Shown here piece after piece: positions 1 to 4,502 of a stretch of DNA of 5,530 nt. Position numbers and translations under genes: made by a program. The stretch's first letter is position 1; every line of letters begins with the position of its first letter. Source of the stretch: Actinotignum schaalii (GTDB taxonomy: Bacteria > Actinomycetota > Actinomycetes > Actinomycetales > Actinomycetaceae); contig CAMIHT010000123.1 of NCBI GenBank assembly GCA_946222725.1, positions 1 through 5,530 on the forward strand. Direction: 5' to 3'. The notes under the pieces are model-generated. The model was given only the letters and a program-made list of their open reading frames with translations. It searched no databases and was not told the DNA's origin.

Positions 1-1324
1 GGTCGAGCCCTTAATATCTGCTTTCCAGCCGTCGTATAACACGGTAACGAATTTGTTGGCTCGGATGAGTTACGCGGCGGCTCGGGATCTTATGGGGCGT
101 TCTTTCGCGCAATTCCAGCGCAATGCGGAGCTGGGCGGCCTGGCGGCACGGCGTGCTCGGATTCAACGCCGGGTGGAGACCGAAGAAACCCGCTTGAGTT
201 GCTCGCGCGGTGATCTTCTTGACTATCTGCGGCTGCGCGGGAATGCCGGGCGAGCCGCGAAAGCTGAACGTAAAGCCGCGAAACGGCGCTATCGGGAGCG
301 CATCGCCAATAGTTTCGCGGCCGTGCGCCAGGGTTATGTATATGCCTACGCGATTGGCACGGAGCTTTCCTACGCACTGGTGCTCTCCGCCGCCCCGGAG
401 CGCGTGCGCGTTATCGATTGGTTCGGGAACCTGGCTTGGCTTTATGAAGATTCCCTCGCCTCGGACATGCGCGAGATCGGCCCGGTCACGGTACCTTTCG
501 GAATGTCCACCAAAAAGGCTGCGGTGCGAGAGCAGATCGCTGAAGATATTCTCGATCTGGTAGGGGGGCGCGCTGATCTGGGAATCGACCGGGACCTGCT
601 GGCATCCTGGGCACGTTTCGCTGCCCCGCGCGACCCGAAAGTAGCCGCGCATCCGGTGGCTTCCTGCCCGCATCTGTACGCGCACCTCGATGAAGCCCAA
701 ACGTGGATGTCGCTCCACCACCGCATCGAAGAAATCGATCAGCGTATCGCGGCTTTCACCGATTCAGCAGGGCGGGAATTTGATGCCACGGCAGCTGTCC
801 TACGCGAAGTGGGGGTGCTCCAAGGCGATAATGATGCCATCCGCATGGGCCCGGGTGCCGCGCAATTACGTGAACTGCATACCGAAGCTGATCTGCTCAT
901 GTATCAGTGCTTGGCGCAACTCCCCGAAGGCAGCCTGGACGCGCCGGCCCTAGCCGGATGGGTCTCCATGTTTTTGGCCGATGACCGCTTGGGGACTGCC
1001 TTACCGCGTGATACCCGACTCTTTGAAGCGGCGCGGGTCGCTCGTGCCGAGGTACAGTACCTGCAATCCTTGGAATATCAGCATGGGATTACCCGCACCC
1101 CGGATCTGAGCCCGGGCTGCGCAGATGTTTTCGCCGCCTGGGCCGGGGGAGTGGGCTTGGAGGCATGCCTGGAATCAGCCCGGATGACCGCCGGGGATTT
1201 CATTTCTGCAGCTCGCCGCATTATTGATGTCCTCGGGCAGGTCACGGTGGCAACTGAAGGCACCTGGCTGGGTGATACCGCGCGTCAGGCCCGTGACCTC
1301 ATGCGGCGATCGGAGCTTATGTGA
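1..1324 (+). CDS. helY: HelY/Ski2-like DEAD/DEAH-box RNA helicase, C-terminal half (5' end outside window)
   Basis: The reading frame is open from the left edge, and the residues before the first possible start (TTG at 53) are already helicase-like: FQPSYNTVTNLL, matching the conserved F-RPSYN-NL segment of HelY/Mtr4/Ski2 proteins. A start at 53 would therefore be an artefact; the true start lies upstream. The 440 visible residues compare with about 900 for the family, so the RecA-like ATPase domains are missing. Counting from position 2, HPVASCPH at about 217-224 corresponds to the HPCHGCP segment of actinobacterial HelY. The last ~160 residues look like the DSHCT (Ski2 C-terminal helical) domain: EADLLMYQCL, WAGGVGLEACL, then AGDFISAARRIIDVLGQ at about 397-413. 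The family consists of ATP-dependent cytosolic RNA helicases with presumed roles in RNA processing or decay; the substrate is unknown here. The stop TGA overlaps the lnt start. The family call is confident; the symbol rests on similarity alone. Confidence 0.88.
   Translation, partial: VEPLISAFQPSYNTVTNLLARMSYAAARDLMGRSFAQFQRNAELGGLAARRARIQRRVETEETRLSCSRGDLLDYLRLRGNAGRAAKAERKAAKRRYRERIANSFAAVRQGYVYAYAIGTELSYALVLSAAPERVRVIDWFGNLAWLYEDSLASDMREIGPVTVPFGMSTKKAAVREQIAEDILDLVGGRADLGIDRDLLASWARFAAPRDPKVAAHPVASCPHLYAHLDEAQTWMSLHHRIEEIDQRIAAFTDSAGREFDATAAVLREVGVLQGDNDAIRMGPGAAQLRELHTEADLLMYQCLAQLPEGSLDAPALAGWVSMFLADDRLGTALPRDTRLFEAARVARAEVQYLQSLEYQHGITRTPDLSPGCADVFAAWAGGVGLEACLESARMTAGDFISAARRIIDVLGQVTVATEGTWLGDTARQARDLMRRSELM
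1312..1315 (+). promoter_or_regulatory. Ribosome binding site of lnt
   Basis: GGAG lies 5 nt before the GTG at 1321, inside the last codons of the helicase gene. It supports the GTG that overlaps the helicase stop (GTGA, 1321-1324) as the lnt start and suggests translational coupling. Confidence 0.6.
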
Positions 1325-2928
1325 GCGGTGTACTCTTGCGGCTGTGCGGCGTTGTTCTGGCAGGTCTCGGGCTCTTTGCCTCTTTCCCGCCCCTGAGCTA
1401 CGGCATCCTCGCGCCAGTGAGTATTGCGCTACTTCTCCTCGTCGCGTTCTCCTGTCGCCCAAGTACGGGTTTCGCCTACGGAATTCTTGCCGGATTCATA
1501 TTTTTCTCCTTGCATTTTTCCTGGGCCGGAGAAGCATCCGGAGATCTCATACCCCAACTGGCTCTCGCCTTGTCGCAAGCACTGTTCACCGGCGTGGTGG
1601 TGGCAACCTGGAGTGCCATGATCCAGGCACGCTGGACTCGTTGCCCGCTGCTTTTCCTCCCTGCGGTAGCTCTGGTATGGACCGGCGCAGAACTAGCCCG
1701 CTCCCTGTGGCCCTTCGGAGGTATTGCCTGGGGAACCCTCGCTTTTTCGCAGGTAGATAGCCCGCTGGTGCGGCTGGCTCCCTGGGGGTCCACCATGCTG
1801 GTCTCCGCCGCGGTTGTATTATGCGGGGCGGCTCTCGGTCTGGCCTTTATTCGGGTGCGCAGCGGTCGGCTATTCGTCGGGGCCGGTCTGGCGCTCAGTA
1901 GCGCGCTGATCTTCGCTTCGCCCTGGGCTCTTCCTCTTCCCACCACCGCACCCGCAGGTACGCTGCGCCTGGGTTACGTGCAGGGGATCGTTCCGCGGGC
2001 GGGCAGCCTTCCGGAAGGGCGTGATCAAGCCCTGACCGTCACCGAAAACCTCAGTACCGCCACCCGCGCGATTAACCCGGAGGAGGTGGACCTGGTTGTT
2101 TGGCCGGAATCCGCCTCCGATCACGATATTCGCGAGCATCCGCGCGCCCGGGCCCTCGTGAGCGAGGCCTCCACCTACCTGGGCGTCCCGCTGCTCCTGG
2201 GCACCCAATCCTATGAGCGCGATGCCACCGGGCAAGCCATGAGCCGCACCAATGACCTTGTTGTCTATCTCCCCACCGAGACCGGGGGAGAGGTAAACGC
2301 TGTATACAGCAAGCAGCACCCGGTTCCTTTCGGGGAATATATGCCCTATCGAGATTTTTTCCGAAAGTTTAGTTCCGCGGTTGATCTGGTATCTGTTGAT
2401 ATGCGGGCCGGCACCAAACCTGCGGTTCTTGACATCCCGGTGGGGGAGCGCGCGCCGGGGAAGAGCCGCCCCGGCGGCAAAACCGGCACCACGGGCGCGA
2501 AGAACACCGCCGTGCGCCTGGCCACCCCGATTTGTTTTGAAGTGGCGCTCGGAGACGTGGGCTCCGAGGCGATTCGCCAAGGTGCCCAGCTCTACGTGGT
2601 GGCCACCAATAACGCCTCTTTTGGGGATAGTGCTGAATCCGCCCAACAATTCGATATGGTCCGTTTCCGGGCGGTGGAATACCAGCGCATTGCCCTCCAG
2701 GTTTCCACGGTGGGAATTTCCGGCGTCGTCGAAACAAATGGTGCGGTACGTGAACGTACCGAAGCGTGGACGCAAGCCGCGCATACCACCACCGTGACCC
2801 TTCACGAGGGTCTCACCCCGGCGGCACGTTTCTACCCGCACTACCGGAATGGGGTTCTGGCTGCGGCGGCCGCGGCCGGCGGTATAGCATGGGTGTGGTA
2901 CGGAAGGCTGCGCTGGAAGAAAGGTTAG
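1321..2928 (+). CDS. lnt: Apolipoprotein N-acyltransferase
   Basis: Lnt transfers an acyl chain from a phospholipid to the N-terminal cysteine of diacylated lipoproteins, the last step of lipoprotein maturation, at the outer face of the cytoplasmic membrane. The 535-residue protein has about seven hydrophobic segments at the N-terminus (roughly 3-20, 28-46, 51-68, 78-98, 109-125, 155-177, 183-203), then a carbon-nitrogen-hydrolase domain from about 213, and a last membrane segment at 511-527. The expected catalytic triad is present: E263 in VVWPESAS, K331 in YSKQHPVPFGEY and C405 in TPICFE. WPFGGIAWGTLAFSQ (130-144) is typical of actinobacterial Lnt. Residues about 374-396, between K331 and C405, form a polar Gly/Lys/Pro/Thr-rich stretch that looks like an extra loop. 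The GTG start overlaps the helicase stop and has a GGAG ribosome binding site. The gene is followed after 2 nt by the mannosyltransferase gene, matching the Lnt-Ppm pairing that is fused in M. tuberculosis Ppm1. Confidence 0.95.
   Translation: MSGVLLRLCGVVLAGLGLFASFPPLSYGILAPVSIALLLLVAFSCRPSTGFAYGILAGFIFFSLHFSWAGEASGDLIPQLALALSQALFTGVVVATWSAMIQARWTRCPLLFLPAVALVWTGAELARSLWPFGGIAWGTLAFSQVDSPLVRLAPWGSTMLVSAAVVLCGAALGLAFIRVRSGRLFVGAGLALSSALIFASPWALPLPTTAPAGTLRLGYVQGIVPRAGSLPEGRDQALTVTENLSTATRAINPEEVDLVVWPESASDHDIREHPRARALVSEASTYLGVPLLLGTQSYERDATGQAMSRTNDLVVYLPTETGGEVNAVYSKQHPVPFGEYMPYRDFFRKFSSAVDLVSVDMRAGTKPAVLDIPVGERAPGKSRPGGKTGTTGAKNTAVRLATPICFEVALGDVGSEAIRQGAQLYVVATNNASFGDSAESAQQFDMVRFRAVEYQRIALQVSTVGISGVVETNGAVRERTEAWTQAAHTTTVTLHEGLTPAARFYPHYRNGVLAAAAAAGGIAWVWYGRLRWKKG
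2744..2761 (+). other. Perfect 7-bp inverted repeat with TGAA loop inside lnt
   Basis: CGGTACG, loop TGAA, CGTACCG: a perfect 7-bp stem with a four-base loop within the lnt coding sequence, about 170 nt before the ppm start. There is no T-run after it, so it is not an intrinsic terminator. It may be a chance product of codon choice or an mRNA structure. Confidence 0.4.
2915..2924 (+). promoter_or_regulatory. Ribosome binding site that decides the ppm start
   Basis: GGAAGAAAGG ends 6 nt before the GTG at 2931 and sits in the last codons of lnt. It favours this GTG over the in-frame ATG at 2889 and over the longer open frame reaching back to 2766, neither of which would begin at the conserved glycosyltransferase N-terminus. 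Confidence 0.7.
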
Positions 2929-2930
2929 TC

Positions 2931-3701
2931 GTGCACGTTCTCATCACGATTCCCACGTACAACGAGGCGGAGAATCTTCCGCGGATCATCGAGCGGGCCC
3001 GCCGGGCTGTGCCCGAGGCGGATATTCTGGTTGTTGATGATAATTCTCCGGATGGTACCGGGAACATCGCCGATGATCTAGCCGGGCGTGATGAGCAGAT
3101 TTACGTGCTGCACCGCACCGAAAAAGATGGCCTCGGGCGCGCCTATATTGCGGCTTTCGGTTGGGCACTTGAGCACGGATATAGCCATGTGGTGGAGATG
3201 GACGCGGATGGTTCCCATCATCCCGAACAGCTTCCCCTGCTACTGGAGCGCGCTGCGATGTCCGACCGGCCGGATCTGGTGATCGGCTCGCGCTACGTGC
3301 GGGGTGGAAAAATTGACGGTTGGTCCAAGCCCCGCGAGGCACTCTCGCGCCTGGGGAACCTCTATATTCAAGGGATGCTTGGGCTACCGGTCCGTGATGC
3401 CACCGCGGGATATCGCGTCTATCGCACGGATATTTTGGAGCGACTCAACCTGGATTCAGTAGAAGCACGCGGCTACTTCTTCCAGACGGATATGACCGAT
3501 CACGTGGCGCGCAGCGGTGGCCACATTGTTGAGATGCCCATCACTTTTTCGGAGCGCGAGGCGGGGGAGTCGAAGCTTTCCGGCTCGGTATTTACCGAAT
3601 CGCTCAAGCGCACCACGGTGATGGGCGTTACACGGAGGGGGAGGCAGTTGCGCGATTTCGCGAAGCGCGCCGCCTCCCACCTGCGTCGGCCGCGGCATTA
3701 A
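2931..3701 (+). CDS. ppm: Polyprenol monophosphomannose synthase (GT2 family)
   Basis: This enzyme transfers mannose from GDP-mannose to polyprenyl phosphate at the cytosolic membrane face, giving the lipid-linked donor used for extracytoplasmic mannosylation and lipoglycan synthesis in actinobacteria. With the GTG start the protein has 256 residues, the usual size of a stand-alone DPM1/Ppm domain. Motifs in order: HVLITIPTYNEAENL directly at the N-terminus; VVDDNSPDGTG with D36/D37; EMDADGSHHPE with the metal/nucleotide-binding D91-A-D93; LVIGSRYVRGG; TAGYRVY; GYFFQTDM; and near the C-terminus EMPITFSERE with GESKLS around 212-217. No transmembrane segment is apparent, so it is probably peripheral, perhaps held at the membrane by Lnt, as reported for the mycobacterial Lnt-like and synthase domains. 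It starts 2 nt after the lnt stop and is probably cotranscribed and translationally coupled. A general GT2 dolichyl-phosphate glucose synthase is less likely, given the lnt neighbour and motif match. Confidence 0.93.
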   Translation: MHVLITIPTYNEAENLPRIIERARRAVPEADILVVDDNSPDGTGNIADDLAGRDEQIYVLHRTEKDGLGRAYIAAFGWALEHGYSHVVEMDADGSHHPEQLPLLLERAAMSDRPDLVIGSRYVRGGKIDGWSKPREALSRLGNLYIQGMLGLPVRDATAGYRVYRTDILERLNLDSVEARGYFFQTDMTDHVARSGGHIVEMPITFSEREAGESKLSGSVFTESLKRTTVMGVTRRGRQLRDFAKRAASHLRRPRH

Positions 3702-3723
3702 ATATTGCAAATTAAGTGCCGCG
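3691..3723. terminator. Candidate bidirectional terminator hairpin between ppm and rbpA
   Basis: CGCGGCA (3691-3697) and TGCCGCG (3717-3723) form a perfect 7-bp GC-rich stem. TTAA (3698-3701) can also pair with TTAA (3712-3715) if G3716 is bulged, leaving a 10-nt loop. The ppm stop codon (3699-3701) lies within the structure. There is no T-tract on either strand after the stem, so it is not a classical intrinsic terminator, but position and symmetry fit a shared terminator for two convergent genes. Confidence 0.45.
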
Positions 3724-3739
3724 TGGTCGAAGCTGACTA

Positions 3740-4093
3740 TTAGCGGTTTCTCCGCAAGCGCAGCTTACCTTCACGCAGTAGCTCGAGGCGTTCCTCCAGC
3801 AGCACCTTGAGCTCATCTTCATTACGGCGTTCCATGAGCATATCCCAGTGGGTGCGCACCGGCTTGGGCGGCTTGCGGTCGTCCACGCCTTCACCTTCGA
3901 TGAGTTCGGCTTCCACACCGCAGCGGCACGTCCACGCGGTAGGAACTTCGGCGTCCACCGCCATGGCGACTCCGAATTCGTGGCCGTTCGTGCAGCGGTA
4001 TTTCACCTGCTGACGATCCACGAACACCACATTGTCATCGGTCTCGAGCGAATTGGCTCCGATGCGCATTCCGCGCAGGGAACGTTCAGCCAT
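3740..4093 (-). CDS. rbpA: RNA polymerase-binding protein RbpA
   Basis: RbpA binds RNA polymerase and the group 1 (and some group 2) sigma factors, stabilises the open promoter complex, and is found only in actinobacteria. The 117-residue protein matches the family in length and layout. It has an N-terminal tail with RSLRGMRIGANSLETD (4-19), a small core domain at about 26-68, a basic linker DDRKPPKPVR (71-80), and the C-terminal sigma-interaction helices beginning THWDMLMERR (81-90) and continuing ELKVLLEERLELL. The core carries C34, H38, C56 and C58, resembling the zinc-binding set of the Streptomyces coelicolor protein, but the second cysteine pair is C-R-C, not C-x-x-C. The ATG is preceded by a strong ribosome binding site, and the frame upstream lacks family sequence. 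It is convergent with ppm. In streptomycetes rbpA is induced by the disulfide-stress factor SigR, but I found no good SigR-type promoter here. Confidence 0.97.
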   Translation of the reverse strand: MAERSLRGMRIGANSLETDDNVVFVDRQQVKYRCTNGHEFGVAMAVDAEVPTAWTCRCGVEAELIEGEGVDDRKPPKPVRTHWDMLMERRNEDELKVLLEERLELLREGKLRLRRNR

Positions 4094-4100
4094 ATTGCGA

Positions 4101-4109
4101 TCCTTCCTC
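4101..4109 (-). promoter_or_regulatory. Ribosome binding site of rbpA
   Basis: On the - strand GAGGAAGGA lies 7 nt before the rbpA ATG. It is nearly a full Shine-Dalgarno match, and its first base also belongs to the 3' arm of the adjacent stem-loop. Confidence 0.8.
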
Positions 4110-4128
4110 GCGAGCTCACCTGCTCGCG
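4109..4128 (-). promoter_or_regulatory. Stem-loop in the rbpA leader, touching the ribosome binding site
   Basis: Read on the - strand: CGCGAGC, loop AGGTGA, GCTCGCG, a perfect 7-bp GC-rich stem. Its 3' arm runs directly into the Shine-Dalgarno sequence. In rbpA mRNA it would be a stable hairpin about 15 nt before the start codon, able to influence ribosome access or mRNA stability. The role is inferred; the structure is visible. Confidence 0.5.
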
Positions 4129-4146
4129 TTACGTTTCTCCGTTTCC

Positions 4147-4152
4147 ATATTA
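4147..4152 (-). promoter_or_regulatory. Possible -10 element of rbpA
   Basis: TAATAT on the - strand is a 5-of-6 match to TATAAT, 53 nt before the rbpA ATG, and would give a leader of about 45-50 nt. The region 16-18 nt upstream (ACCGGG, CCACCG) has no recognisable -35 box, so this is a -10-only suggestion. Confidence 0.3.
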
Positions 4153-4254
4153 ACGACGGCGCCGCGCGCCCCGGTGGTTACGTCCCGGAAACGGGTGCCA
4201 TGACGCGTTAAAGAGGGGCTGGACAGAATTCTGGCACTCTAACGCTACTTGCCG

Positions 4255-4268
4255 ATAATGTACATTAT
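4255..4268. promoter_or_regulatory. 14-bp perfect palindrome, probable operator
   Basis: ATAATGTACATTAT is identical to its reverse complement over all 14 bases and is AT-rich in GC-rich DNA. On the - strand a perfect TTGACA box (4273-4268) overlaps its right edge by one base. A dimeric repressor or activator site is the natural reading. The regulator family is not identifiable by eye: the sequence does not match the Fur/Zur, DtxR or LexA consensus well. Confidence 0.5.
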
Positions 4269-4407
4269 GTCAAAACACGCTCAGGCGGCGCCGCGCGAAG
4301 CGTATGTTGAGCCCCGCTCGCTCCCCTCTTGGTCCCGCGCTTGCTCCTACTCTCAACTCTCACATACTGTTCTGCCGGTCGTTCACACTCTGGACTATCA
4401 ATTTTGA
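4267..4407 (+). CDS. Doubtful 46-codon reading frame (hypothetical, possibly leaderless)
   Basis: An ATG at 4267 opens 46 codons ending at TGA 4405-4407. The product begins MSKHAQAAPREAYVEP and has no hydrophobic segment or motif I recognise. There is no Shine-Dalgarno sequence. However, a TAnnnT box (TAATGT, 4256-4261) lies 5 nt before the ATG, a spacing close to that of leaderless actinobacterial genes, and the ATG abuts the 14-bp palindrome. Third-position GC looks lower than in the neighbouring genes, and a frame this short is common by chance. It is listed so that it is not lost, not as a confident gene. Confidence 0.15.
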   Translation: MSKHAQAAPREAYVEPRSLPSWSRACSYSQLSHTVLPVVHTLDYQF

Positions 4408-4418
4408 TTATTTAAGAT
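4391..4418 (+). promoter_or_regulatory. Likely promoter of the S8 peptidase
   Basis: TGGACT (4391-4396; 4 of 6 to TTGACA), a 16-nt spacer and TAAGAT (4413-4418; 4 of 6 to TATAAT), in the most AT-rich part of the region. Initiation near 4425 would give a leader of about 78 nt. The inverted repeat ATCAA-TT-TTGAT (4397-4408) fills the spacer, and a wider repeat, CAATTTT (4399-4405) with AAAATTG (4426-4432), flanks the -10. Both could bind a regulator. Confidence 0.4.
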
Positions 4419-4489
4419 ATTCGGCAAAATTGCTGGCATGCCGTTGACCTGGGTACATATCGCTACGCTCGGGCCTGCGGCCAGTTATC

Positions 4490-4497
4490 AGGAAGGA
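4490..4497 (+). promoter_or_regulatory. Ribosome binding site of the S8 peptidase
   Basis: AGGAAGGA lies 5 nt before the ATG at 4503 and fixes that start. The ATG at 4438 is in another frame. Confidence 0.75.
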
Positions 4498-4502
4498 AAT
4501 GT

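Larger units (their letters stand above)
4094..4502. other. Divergent regulatory region between rbpA and the S8 peptidase
   Basis: This 409-bp stretch has no firmly supported gene. From left to right it holds: the rbpA ribosome binding site and leader hairpin (4101-4128); a possible rbpA -10 (4147-4152); the GC-rich inverted repeat GGCGC-CGC-GCGCC (4158-4170); CCCG-GAAA-CGGG (4184-4195); the palindrome CAGAATTCTG (4224-4233); the palindrome ATAATGTACATTAT (4255-4268); a second copy of CGGCGCCGCGCG (4286-4297, first copy 4157-4168); a pyrimidine-rich tract (about 4312-4360); and an AT-rich patch with inverted repeats and a likely promoter (4391-4432), followed by the protease leader. The AT-rich patches stand out from the GC-rich surroundings and are the most likely protein-binding sites. 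Confidence 0.6.

Noticed and set aside
53..1324. Stand-alone 423-residue hypothetical protein starting at TTG 53
   Set aside because: Helicase-like residues continue in frame to the left edge, so it is the tail of a HelY-type helicase.
2766..2930. Longer ppm start overlapping lnt by about 160 nt, or ATG at 2889
   Set aside because: The GT2 fold begins at HVLITIPTYNE right after GTG 2931, which has a well-placed ribosome binding site. The upstream extension is lnt read in another frame.
1321..3701. Lnt-Ppm fusion as in M. tuberculosis Ppm1
   Set aside because: lnt ends with TAG at 2926-2928 and ppm is in a different frame; the two are separate proteins unless there is a sequencing error.
3730..3766. 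Terminator formed by AAGCTG/CAGCTT with inner GCGG/CCGC
   Set aside because: Large unpaired internal loops and no T-tract; it lies partly in the rbpA coding end, and the 3691-3723 hairpin is better.
4146..4195. SigR-type (GGGAAT-N18-GTT) promoter for rbpA, as in streptomycetes
   Set aside because: A GGGAC and a GTT are present on the - strand, but their spacing is about 27 nt, far from the required 18-19.
4224..4242. CIRCE-like heat-shock operator (GCACTCTAA)
   Set aside because: Only part of one half-site resembles it; the TTAGCACTC-N9-GAGTGCTAA architecture is absent.
4302..4367. Long-range inverted repeat GTATGT/ACATAC with TTGAG/CTCAA
   Set aside because: The arms are short and interrupted, with a loop of about 40 nt or more; easily chance.
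4444..4469. TTGACC...TACGCT as protease promoter
   Set aside because: The spacer is only 14 nt, too short for a primary sigma factor promoter.
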